Below the pieces are notes generated by a model that searched no databases, was not told the origin of the DNA, and saw only the letters and a list, made by a program, of their open reading frames with translations. Shown piece by piece: positions 1 through 10,000 of a stretch of DNA of 64,000 nt (within the stretch, counting starts at the first letter, position 1; every line of letters starts with the position of its first letter). Source of the stretch: Adineta ricciae (Eukaryota; Rotifera; Eurotatoria; Adinetida; Adinetidae); the NCBI GenBank assembly GCA_905250025.1, contig CAJNOJ010000006.1:248001-312000 (forward strand), given 5' to 3'. Made by a program: the position numbers and the translations under genes.

Positions 1-752
1 ATTTGTATTCTATTCTTGTATATTTCTTTAGAAGAAAATAGATTAGCAATTTTGAGATCGTTTCGCGACGTTCGTATAAGTGCTGACGGTAATGTTCGAC
101 GATCAATGAATACTATCGTTGAGTTATCTCCTGATCAAGCCAATCTATGCGATGACAAGATCAAATTTGATCAACAGCCGCGACGAGTCTCGTTGTCACC
201 AATAGTGCATGGTAAATCACAATTGTCGAATGAGCTTTAATATTTTGTTTATGTACGTTTAGGAATTTCCAATATGTCGGTGAAAAAGAAAACCACGCCA
301 TACACACTCTGTCTTCCACAAGAACCAGAAGAAAAGAAGTCACTGCTACCAGCTCAGCCACGTTCTCCAATAGATCAAAACACGTAATGTGTTCCCAAAC
401 TAAACTTTCAGATTATTTGAAAATCGTCAATTTTAGTCTGAGCATGTCACAAAAATTTGTAACCAACACTATACGCAGTATGGCTGATGTCGATGCCGAA
501 TTAGCACTTCTTCAGATGTAAGACTAGTGGCGTATTTTCCACCACAAACACTTGATAAACACTTTTTTAAGGCGATTTGATGGCTTGGAACAATTTATCA
601 ACGACAAAATCAAAGTTTTGTTTGATTTTGCTACAGTCGTTTCACAATCAAATGCGAATCAACTACTCACGAGTTCCATTCAAAGAAGCACGACCATTAC
701 CAATAAAACTTACACTGTTCTAGATAAACTGGTCTTTTCAACAGAAAAATAA
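1..752 (+). CDS. Unrecognised protein, 3' part of gene (four exons visible)
   Basis: The window opens inside an intron whose acceptor (TTTCTTTAG) ends at 31. Four exons then join in frame: 32 to about 210, from about 264 (GGAATTTCC), from about 437 (TCTGAGCATG), and a last exon from about 571. They end at a stop near 750. Each junction has a GTAA-type donor and a TTTAG or TTAAG acceptor, and no in-frame stop appears after joining. The visible protein has a basic, Ser-rich stretch followed by a C-terminal region that looks helical (MADVDAELALLQM, then FDGLEQFINDKIKVLFDFA). No catalytic motif, signal peptide or membrane segment is seen, and I do not recognise the family. An AATAAA-like signal lies about 75 bp after the stop. 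The 5' end is outside the window. Confidence 0.55.
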
Positions 753-870
753 GACAACTCGTGCATGCGAATGTTTCTTAGGCTAGTCACTGATTATGAG
801 AACTCAAAATCTAATCTTTTTCGAAATAAATCCATTGCGGTACATCGAAGAAACTATCTTTGCCTTTTCT

Positions 871-1338
871 TTATTTGATCAGAATTGATCATTTATATCT
901 TGGTAAGTTGCAATAAGCAACTTTCCTCATTGATGCCGACTGCACGACATTACTATCGTCTTTTGATAACAAGTCGGCTCCTTTCTCTTCGTCTTCTTTC
1001 ATTGATTAATTGATACATTGATTGATCAATCTGCTTATTGTTAAAATTTGATGCATTTCAATGATATTATCTTTGCTTTACAAAGACGACATTGGATGAT
1101 AGATCTTCGAGGCGTTGACAAAGTTTGCGAAAAGAATCATCGCACTTGAGGGAGAGCGAAAGAAAGGGCGATGTGTAGAGACTCGAGAAACGTCGTGCTC
1201 TCGCCATCGACGAGGAAAGTTGCTTATTACAACTTACCAAGAGGTAAATGATCAACTCTGATCAAATACATGTTGCGATGACGAAATCGTGCGGGCTGGT
1301 AGCAATACTAGCCTGCCAGAGCAACACTTTTCATCAAA
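871..1338. mobile_element. Long-TIR non-autonomous DNA element, copy A (diverged, left end shortened)
   Basis: The right arm, about 1145-1338, matches the right arm of the copy at 2318-2683 almost base for base and ends in the shared terminus CACTTTTCATCAAA. The left arm begins inside the repeat at TTATTTGATCAG, is more diverged, and lacks the outer 60 or so bases. The interior is longer than in copy B. No open frame of note is present, so it looks like an old, partly eroded MITE-like insertion. Confidence 0.75.
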
Positions 1339-1632
1339 ATGTAAAAAATGTTTAAAAGAGCTAGATCATCACTTTATTCGATCTGAAGATATTCTATCTT
1401 TCGAAGAAGATACGTGATACTTGTCAGTCCGAGACAGTGTTTAGACATACTCTGCATAATTCATTGCATTTTGCTAGGAAATTCTTTTTTCTCCTCAATC
1501 AAATGTAAAATCAACAGTCAGTTTGTCATGAGTCAGCGTACGTGATATCACATGCTATACACATACATAAGTTTGCGATAAAATGAATGAGATTCTATTC
1601 TCGAATACATTGTTGCGAACAGAATTGAAACA

Positions 1633-2169
1633 ATGGTATCATCTCAACTGCTCATATCATTTATTCTACTCTCCTGCTGGAATTTGTTTGATTTCAGTCA
1701 AGGATACAATCAGTGTAGTATTCGAGAAAGTAAATCACACTTTATTCGTCTTGTGATTCAAATTCGATTTCTATTTTCTCAACTAAGAGTTATGTTCAAG
1801 TACAAAAGCAAGATTGTTGGTGTTGACTTGGTGTTGCGAAGGTAGAGAGAGAGAGAGAGTTCGTAGCTTCTTCCATCGCTAATTGTCTTCTTTACAGAAA
1901 ACGAAAAATGTGCCAATACATATTCGAAGTGTATTCTTCCATCAAACGATCATTCAACAGCTAGAAGTTTTTCGATCACGATTCTTATCGTTTCTATCTG
2001 TATCGCCGTATGCACTATTTCATGTTTGCAACGACAATCTCGACGCGTTTTTCTTTCGCGTCAAACAGTGTATGAACCTGTCGTCGCGATTAATTGCATC
2101 CTAGCTCCTTCAGTTGCCGAACAATTACCACCATCATACGAAGAAGCTATGAATAGCGGTGCTCAATAA
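1633..2169 (+). CDS. Small type I membrane protein with C-terminal PPxY motif
   Basis: Two exons, 1633-1729 and 1898-2169, join in phase 1 across a 168 bp intron that contains a GAGAGA tract. The product is about 122 residues. It opens with a hydrophobic signal peptide (MVSSQLLISFILLSCW). A short ectodomain with three cysteines follows (NQC, EKC, SKC), then one strong transmembrane helix (ITILIVSICIAVCTISCLQ) and a basic stop-transfer stretch (RQSRR). The cytoplasmic tail ends in PPSYEEAM. The PPxY motif is the known ligand of Nedd4-type WW domains, so ubiquitin-dependent trafficking is a reasonable inference. The layout resembles Shisa, WBP1L and VOPP1-like adaptors, but I cannot assign a family. 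Copies of the long-TIR element lie on both sides. Confidence 0.65.
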
Positions 2170-2317
2170 CATTTTTTCACTTTCTTTAGAACAAAAAGAA
2201 TTGTGTCAGTAAATATGTTTATCCTAGTTAATTTAGTTTGAGATATTCACGCGATAAACTACGCCAGCATTATAGAAAGAATTTGTTGATCGATCGGAAT
2301 AGAATAATTATCATTCT

Positions 2318-2683
2318 TTTGATGAAAAGTGTTGCTCTGGCAGGCTAGTATTGCTACCAGCCCGCACGATTTCGTCATCGCAACATGTATTTGATCAGAG
2401 TTGATCATTTACCTCTTGGTAAGTTGTAATAAGCAACTTTTCTCGTCGATGGCGAGGGCACGACGTCACTATCGTCTTTTCACATAGGATTTGAGGGAGA
2501 GCGAAAGAAAGGGCGATGTGTAGAGACTCGAGAAACGTCGCGCTCTCGCCATCGGCGAGGAAAGTTGCTTATTACAACTTACCAAGAGGTAAATGATCAA
2601 TTCTGATCAAATACATGTTGCGATGACGAAATCGTGCGGGCTGGTAGCAATACTAGCCTGCCAGAGCAACACTTTTCATCAAA
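2318..2683. mobile_element. Long-TIR non-autonomous DNA element, copy B (complete)
   Basis: The element is about 366 bp. Its two ends are near-perfect inverted repeats of roughly 130-140 bp: TTTGATGAAAAGTGTTGCTC at the left and the reverse complement at the right. The arms run on through GATCATTTACCTCTTGG and include a small inner hairpin (AAGTTG-TAATAAG-CAACTT). The interior is about 100 bp, G+A rich (GAGGGAGAGCGAAAGAAAG), and encodes nothing. It is MITE-like. The superfamily is not assignable because no transposase is present and the target duplication is ambiguous (possibly TTT/AAA). Confidence 0.85.
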
Positions 2684-3297
2684 TATAATAAAGGAAGCCT
2701 CTCGTTCAGTGATGCAATATCTATTATTGAATTCATGCTCAAATTTATTAAACAATCACAATATTAGCGAATATACATTAGTTCAATTTTTGACATTTAT
2801 ACAGCTGTGGAAAGAAGTCATTCGTTGGAACTGTTAGCGTTAGACGACCACGACCAGTGGCGAATACTCAAAGAACTGTCTGGTTGGACAGTCTAACTAT
2901 AGCAGCTGGTTGAATTTCCGGCTCAAAGCTAACATATTGAGAGTAATGGCAGCTGACATCTGGTAAAACAGTTAGCCACACGAAAATTGTCAAAGCTAAC
3001 TCTGAAGTTAATCTCTCCCATCAATTGAACAATTTGCGAAGCACTACATCGAGCATCAGCTTCGCTAAAAACAACAATTGGTAATCACGGTGTCGTTTTG
3101 TTTCGTTAGCACATACCTTGTTGCTCCCATCAGAATAAATTTTCCGATTTAGTATATTTTAGTTCTTTTCAGTAAGTAACTCATACCGATGTGCAATGCT
3201 CATATCGAACATTCTCAGCTCTCATTGCTATACGCTGCAACTCTAGTTTACTACCGAGCGAGTCCTGATGAGAAGTAGAGAAAAAATTTGCACTGTG
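2684..3297. other. Intergenic, no gene seen
   Basis: This 614 bp stretch lies between copies B and C of the long-TIR element. I see no splice-consistent open frame and no RNA gene in it. Confidence 0.5.
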
Positions 3298-3444
3298 TTT
3301 GATGAAAAGTGTTGCTCTGGCAGGCTAGTATTGCTACCAGCCCGCACGATTTCGTCATCGCAACATGTATTTGATCAGAGTTGATCATTTACCTCTTGGT
3401 AAGTTGTAATAAGCAACTTTCCTCGTCGATGGCGAGGGCACGAC
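3298..3444. mobile_element. Long-TIR DNA element, copy C (left arm only, cut at assembly junction)
   Basis: The left arm is nearly identical to that of copy B, from GTTTGATGAAAAGTG through CTCGTCGATGGCGAGGGCACGAC. It stops exactly at the single N at 3445. The interior and right arm are missing, and a U2 snRNA gene follows directly. The loss is therefore more likely an assembly artefact than a biological truncation. Confidence 0.8.
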
Positions 3445-3445
3445 N
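3445..3445. other. Single ambiguous base marking a probable assembly gap
   Basis: This is the only N noted in the window. It falls where a repeated element (copy C) breaks off and where the U2 snRNA gene loses its 3' end. Two independent features are truncated at one base, which is the pattern of a collapsed gap or scaffold join. Confidence 0.7.
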
Positions 3446-3622
3446 GACGGCAATGCAGTGTCGAGAAGATCCGTGACTGAGGGCCCGAGTCAACTCGGGT
3501 GATCCTAGTCGGTATCCAAAAATCCGCTTGAAAGAGCCTGATCCGAGTGGGATCAGCGCCGGCTTTCAAACCGACGAGAACAGATACTACACTTCGATCT
3601 TAGCCGTGAGGCGAGAAGCGAT
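3446..3622 (-). ncRNA. U2: U2 spliceosomal snRNA (3' end probably lost at assembly gap)
   Basis: Read on the minus strand, the RNA starts at 3622 with ATCGCTTCTCG, the conserved U2 5' end. Next come stem I (GCC-tcac-GGC), GGCTAAGATC, and the branchpoint-recognition block GTGTAGTATCTGTTCT. Stem IIa (CGG-tttgaaag-CCG) has a loop that can also pair with a downstream CTTTCAA, which is the known IIa/IIc switch of U2. A stem IIb hairpin (CTGATCC/GGATCAG) precedes the Sm site (GGATTTTTGGA), and a GC-rich hairpin (CCCGAG-TTGA-CTCGGG) follows it. Stem IV appears incomplete at the N at 3445. U2 pairs with the intron branchpoint in the spliceosome. About 177 nt are present, against roughly 190 nt in other animals. 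Confidence 0.9.
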
Positions 3623-3900
3623 AAAGCAAACTGTAGAAATGTGTGTTTTAAAAATCGGTCTGTCTTTACTGATGTCGTACACTTTTACTACATGAATGAG
3701 TCAACATTACTAACAGATATTTCATAATTATGATGCAAGACGATGAAATTTATTTTCTTTCGAATGGCACTGTGAATGTCCTTCATTGAAATATATTTGT
3801 TTGATTGATATGATAAATAAAGAGAAAAAGATTCGCAACATAAAGATAAAAATAAAAATATACAAAGTGAAATAAAATGAAGTTCCCTATTAATACGGTA
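3623..3900. other. U2 upstream region and 3' flank of the RhoGEF part
   Basis: This A+T-rich spacer should hold the U2 promoter (a PSE-type element), since U2 starts at 3622 and reads leftward. I cannot identify the element by eye. No open frame is supported. Confidence 0.4.
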
Positions 3901-6415
3901 CTAAAAAAATTGGACAAGGCATTTGATCATTAATGATGAGCCATTATTTAGATGAATTGTTTGTGTAAATGCAGTAGGCGGCTGAGTAAGAAATTTATCG
4001 AGTGAACAGGGCAATATAGCTGATAAGCGTACTGATGCTGAACCAATATTATCTGCGAAGGAAAAAAGAGAAGTGTTTCGTTTCGATCAACGAGGGAAAT
4101 CATCGTTTTAATTAACAAACCATCGGGCGAAAAATATTTATTGTCATACAGATTAATGCAAATAGTATCTTCAGCAAGATTATGAAGAAGAAATTGCATT
4201 GGAATATTCCATTCTGGATTCGCTGTTCGTTTGACAAATGGTGTTTTCAATGTTAACGAACCAACCGTTACCTCACAATAAGGATTAACTGTGCCTAAAT
4301 TTGCAAAAGAAAAGCCTTGTCGCGCTAGTGAATAAATCTAAATATTACGCACGAAGCCGTTCGAGCGTTGGAATCGATGGCATTAAGTCATGAGCTTCTT
4401 GTACAACTAAAATCAGACGAGCCACAGCAGGTTTCGTTTCATATTCATTATCGTCATCAATAGCTAACAACGATTTGTTCGTGCTCAGTAATTTTTCAAT
4501 TCTTCGGAGTTCTTCGGCGGCATTACTGATGGCTCGCACCCACAGCGTACTAGGAAAACAAGCATACAACATATTTATTAATCGAAACGAAGATATTTTT
4601 CGTGCAGTTCTACCGAATATTCGTCTGTTGTGTTTTTAATACAATTGGTTTTTCATGAATTTTTGTGACAATCACGAACGTTAGCTGATCAGTCACGGAT
4701 TCAGTCGCTGTAATAATATCAGTTAGAAATAGTGGCTAAAACGAAGAGGATCCATAGAAAAGACGAACTTTTCTATTATTAACATACTAATCGGTATAGT
4801 TTTAATTGTAAACTTGTTTTTCGTTCAAATAATTGTGATTGCCAATTGTTCAAAGACGTTTTAGCAGTGGAAAAAAGAAGAAAATCATTGAATAAGAACA
4901 CTAATAGTTCTTTTCCGCTGGGCATCTAAATAGATCAGATAGTTCTGCTCGTTTTCCGAAACCAAAGACAATAAACATGTAGAAAGGACGACTTACCTTC
5001 GTCATAAAACCATGGAGAAGTAGCTGACGTTGTGTATGGAATTTCGTATGCTCATTAAATTTCACGAGTTCATCGAAAAGATACCCGTCGGACGGATCTT
5101 CATCTGTAGTGAAACTAAAATGACATTGTAGCCAATCTAAACGCACAGTATTCTCCTGTTCACAGATTTGTTTGTTGATTCGTTCGTTTAATTGACGTGC
5201 ACATTCATATGCTTGTTGAATGAATTGATAGTCGGGATGATTAGGATTTGTATGTTTAAGGATTTTCTCGATTAATAATGGATAACGTGTCACACGTTGA
5301 ATCGGCTTTGTTAGAAAACCATTTAATGATAAACCACCGGTTTTGTTTTGGAAGATTTTCAAATACGAACGGAATTGTTTGTTTACACTTATTTTCGATT
5401 GCAAATATTTATCAGCTTGTCGACGACAATTACAGTATTGGAAATAAGAATCAGCCATGTATGGTAGATATGAGCAGAGAATTTCGCCGATGCGTGTCGA
5501 TTCATTAATTATCATCTGAGATGAAAAATGCGATGATGATGACGATTGAGGAACAATGTTATCATCTAGGCGTTCTAGTGTTGATGATCGATGAGACAGT
5601 TCAGCATCCACAAAGAGCTTCACTGGTGCCTAAAAAGTAATGTCTAGTTCAACAAAAGGTTGTGTGTACTGTTATTAATACGTACATTAGCAAATCGTGC
5701 TATATTCGACATTGATGCTGAACGTGGTGTTCGAATGCAAGCATGATCGTCATCATCGAATGTTAGTAGATGTTCCTTGTATTGTACTTGATCTTGTAAT
5801 GTCGAGAGAAAAACAGTGTTGCATGCAATTAAATTAAACCAATTGCTGAAAAGTTGTTCGATTTCGTAATCTTTCAATACTCGATCATTATTTAATGGCT
5901 TGATAAAGTCGTTCGCAACCGTACGTAAATCATTCACATAGCGTTGTTCGGTTTCGATTAATTCGCGCATGGCTGATACGCGGGCAGAGCTATTCAATGG
6001 TATACGCTGAGATGAGGAATCAGTTATTAATGCCGATGAATCATCACTCGATGTGATAGTAGATTCATCACAGAGAGGTTGTTGAGATGAATTCGTTGTT
6101 GTTGGTGTACATGGAATTATATTGGGAGAAAGATAACAGGATTTAGACGAAGCTGGAATGAACAAAATATGAATTAATAAAACGAAAGTCAGATCATGCA
6201 GAAGAACAGGTCGTTCGAGATTAGTAGTCGATAGATCATGCAGCGTTCCGTTTGTGTTTTTTTCTCTTTTGAGTTATTACTATTAACTTACGACAAGGTA
6301 TAGTAAAAGCTGTTTTGTGGTTATGATGTGAATGACGTTTATGTTTGATCGGCACTGGAGCTGATGTTAGTGTTGGAAAACAACAACAAACAAAAGAAAG
6401 CACCTTTTCAAACAT
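3901..6415 (-). CDS. Intersectin-type DH-PH-C2 RhoGEF part (downstream part of intersectin locus)
   Basis: Exons join in frame from an ATG at 6415 to a stop at 3901-3903. The first exon encodes MFEKVLSFVCCCFP, whose Cys triplet could be palmitoylated, followed by a Ser/Thr-rich linker. The DH domain begins at MRELIETEQRYVNDLR and includes the core GFLTKPIQRVTRYPLLIEK; it carries an acidic/Ser-rich insertion. A PH domain follows (KELLVFLFNDFLLFS), and then a C2 domain (RTANPEWNIPMQFLLHNL, YFSPDGLL). This order and the wording match the C-terminal half of long intersectin, a Cdc42 exchange factor at endocytic sites. The PH region looks broken until a short intron ending in TTTAG before ATGCCCAGCGG is placed. 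The exon starting at 6152 has the same splice phase as a donor after the fifth SH3 domain upstream, so these exons may form a long intersectin, a separate RhoGEF, or both. Confidence 0.85.
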
Positions 6416-7074
6416 ATTCTTCTTCTATATCAAATGGAAAACAATATGATAGAGACTTATATCAATTGTATGCATATGAAGTTTATCTAAGTTTTCTTTA
6501 ATTTAAACCTATGTATTTGGATGGTTCTTTTTCTGCATACGAATGAGACAAAACTAACAGTAGGCCAGTACGAAAAGAGAAAGATAGATGACAAGATATG
6601 AATAAGAAAATCACGGTTATGTGAAAGTTTAGAAAAATACTACTGACTGGTGATATATAAATAAAGATTCGGTCAACGGTTCGAATCTATGATATCACCA
6701 GGTTGACCGAATTAAACACAAAAATATGAAAGGGAAAATCACTATGGATTGATTGACAGAAAGAAATACGCACACGAGGAAAAGCTTGCTTTCGAGTACA
6801 TGGTCAATGAGATGAAATATGACTAAAAATATGTAGTCGGAATCAGACAAAACATACGGAAGAAAAACTGAATTACATTGAATAAAATGTGAATGTATAT
6901 GAATTAATATTTAAAGACGAAAAGAAACACTCTCTGTGAATATATTTACTAAAAATATAATGACGACTAGTAAGTTAACATCGAATGAGAACAGAAAACA
7001 GAAGAGAAGATCAGGCGTAGAAATTAAGCGTCCATTTTCTTGTCCTAGAAGAAAAAACATGACGAGACGGAACA
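6416..7074. other. Gap between the intersectin SH3 part and the DH part
   Basis: About 660 bp separate the stop after the fifth SH3 domain from the ATG of the DH part. I see no additional conserved exon. The stretch holds a perfect 11 bp inverted repeat (6667-6712). It could serve as 3' UTR of the short form, an intron of the long form and a promoter for the MFEKVL exon. Confidence 0.5.
6667..6712. repeat. Perfect 11 bp inverted repeat with 24 nt loop
   Basis: ATTCGGTCAAC at 6667-6677 is mirrored exactly by GTTGACCGAAT at 6702-6712. The loop can extend the stem by a GGT/ACC pairing after a small bulge. The loop contains GGTTCGAATC, which resembles a tRNA B box, but no tRNA fold is supported. 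Confidence 0.6.
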
Positions 7075-10000
7075 TTATATTTGGTTTTCATCGGACGTAC
7101 ATTGATGATGAGCATCAATAAGTTGCACGTATGTCGACGGAATTAGACCGACTTGATCGCCGAGACGGGCTTTGAACCAGCCGCTAGTATTTTCGGGATC
7201 TGATATTTCTAAGACAGCGTCAGCCGGAAAACTTAATTCATCATCTTGTTGAGCATCGTATGGAAAAATAGCAATGTAATGTTGCGAATCTAAAAACGAA
7301 GATAAACATCAATAGTTGTACAATGCAGACGAATGATTGATGTTCACTTGATGCATTCGGATCAGACGGTATCGATGAAACAGGCGTTTGAATCTGAACG
7401 TGATCAGAAGGAAACCAACCGACACGTACTGGTTGGTCAGGAAGCTTGTTGAAGGAAAAGAAAAGATGATTATTGCGTTAAAAAAAAAGTAAACTACTTA
7501 CTCGAATTTCTCCTTGATACCATCCATTTTCATCTTTCTTCGTCAGATGAACTATCTGATCCTTTTCGAGCGTCAGCTGACCTGGTTCCGTACTTTCGAA
7601 AGGTACAGTTGCAATTGCAATTTCTTCCAAATTGCTGATTTTTTGCACATAGTTACTTGGAAATACTCCTGTGCGTTCACCAATTTGTCCTGTCCACCAC
7701 TCACCATCATGTTTGAGAACGACAATACGCTCACCAACATCAAATGATAAATCAGATGGGTCCGTGGCTTCGTATGCATAGACAGCTTCATATATATTAT
7801 CTACGAAATAGTCAAATGTACGCATGTATTACATCTCGAATGGAAAGATCAGTCTCACCACTATCAACATCATTCGTTGTTATACTTTTCTGAGCAACAA
7901 TCGAACTGGAAGCTTTTCCACTGATCGGTGAAGTTCTAAAACGATCGTAATAGGATATTCATTCAGGCAATCATCTTTAGTGTAATACTTTGGCGAGCTG
8001 TTCCTATTTTCTAGTTCTACTTCTGTGGCTGGTCGAACATAATTTCGTGGAAACCAACCAACCTGAAACGACATTTCTTCTTCCATGTTACAAACATATT
8101 TCTGAGAATTTCTATCTTACTTTGCCGTGAAGTTCTCCACTGTACCATGTTGCATCTTTCTGTTCTCGTACAACTATAAACTCATCTTTTTGAAATGATA
8201 AATGTTTAGCGACTGTTTTTCCTTGACATTCAGCTAATGTTATCACCCATGAGCCAGACTGAAAATGAGATAGATGAGCACAGAACTGAATTCAGACACC
8301 GTAGTCTGAAAATTACCTGTAGTGGTGACGTGGCATCAATAGAGTTATTCATTGTTGTTGACCTACAAATGTAACATAGTTTCACCAGTAAAATGTGGTC
8401 TATCGCTTCTTGCACATACGGAATTCGTTCAGCATACGCTAATGGAAAGAACCCTTGTTTATCATTACCAATCCGACCAAACAACCAATGGTCATCTTGT
8501 TGTTTTGTTGGATCCACCTAATAGAAATGAGAGAGAATGAACAATCATCAATGCTTGTCTGCTAAAAAGAAAACTTATATTTGATTACTTACGATAATGA
8601 TGTCTCCGCTTGACATGGCCATCTCGTCCGAACGTTCTGGTGCATAGTCATACAATACCCGATATTGAATGATTTCTGGAGAAAACAAATGAAACATTCT
8701 GTGAAATGTTTCATGATGTTGAATAAATCCTCTGACCTGAAGAAGAATTCTCATTGGTTGCAGGTGTTGGCTGAGGCCACTCGTTAGTTGTCCCAAAGGG
8801 CGAATTCGATTTATTATTGTTATCGAATTGTGTCCAAGCATTTTCATTATTGTTACTTATTGTCGGCGTTCCCCATGGATCTACAGTGGATGATTGTTTT
8901 GAAGTATCTATAAGATAGAGAATAAATTTGTTGCTGAGAAGAATGAATCGAAATCAGACCTTTCAAACTAGGATTTGCTTTTGGTGCTACTTTCTTTACT
9001 TTTGGTGATGCTACGACAGGGGCAGTTTCAACCGGTTCAATTTTAGCGACAAATGGATCCACTGCAGCAGAAACTGCAACGCTAGCTGATGGTTGAAACC
9101 AGTCGCTATTCTCCGGTGCTGAGCCTAGATCAGAATGAGAAGCAAATGGATCCACTGTTTGAAATGGATCGACGTCAGTAGACAACGACGATGGCGGCGG
9201 AGGAGGAGAAGTAGCTTCTGTTGTCGTTGCTACTGCCGCTGTTGCTTCTGCTTCTCCTTCCGCTACTGTTGCTACGGATGCAACAGCGGGTAATGAAGAA
9301 GAAACATCAGAAGATTGCATATTTATATCCTCAGAAGGTATATCAGCATTAAATTGATCAAATTTAGCTGAAAATAATAAAATAAGAAAGAGAAGGAGTG
9401 AGAACATGAAGGTTCCACTTAAGCTATAAAAGCATCCTTACCGAATTCAGCAGGTGGATTAGTTGGTGAAGCAACCTCACTAAAGAACGACGAACATGGT
9501 TATGTTTAGAAAAACTACTAGCAGTTCATTTATTACCTTGGTGGTTTCTTTTCTCTCGCTTCTTGCTCCAGCTGTTCGAGTTGAAGACGAAGTTGCTAAA
9601 AGAATAGTAAGGTTTTCATTCAGATCCATTCTCTTGACGAAATATGAAACAAACCTCCATTTGATTTTGTAAATCTTTACATTGATCATTCGCGACTGAC
9701 ATGAGCCCATCGATTGCGATGTATTCTTCATTCATAGCTTCATTTTGACTTTGCAAATAGTGTATCTGATCTTGTTCTCGATTACCGTTACCTTTAATGA
9801 TGCATACGAAATTAAAAAAACTTCCTTTTATCCAATATTCTCACTGAATTCTTTCGACTGAATAAGTTGATTAACGGATGAGTCAAGCGATTCACGTTCT
9901 ACTTGTAGAGCATTTAATTGTGCCAGAAGTTCTTTTTTTTGTTGTTCAATATTTTCGAAAATATTTCTCTCAGTTACTATATTCCGTTGTATGTCAGCAA

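Noticed and set aside
4740-5000. Apparent stop inside the PH domain of the RhoGEF part.
   Set aside because: Using the acceptor TATTTAG before ATGCCCAGCGG joins GFMTK to MPSGKELLVFLFNDFLLF, the expected PH sequence.
6678-6701. tRNA-like B box (GGTTCGAATC) inside the hairpin loop.
   Set aside because: The flanking bases do not form T-arm or acceptor stems and no A box is suitably placed.
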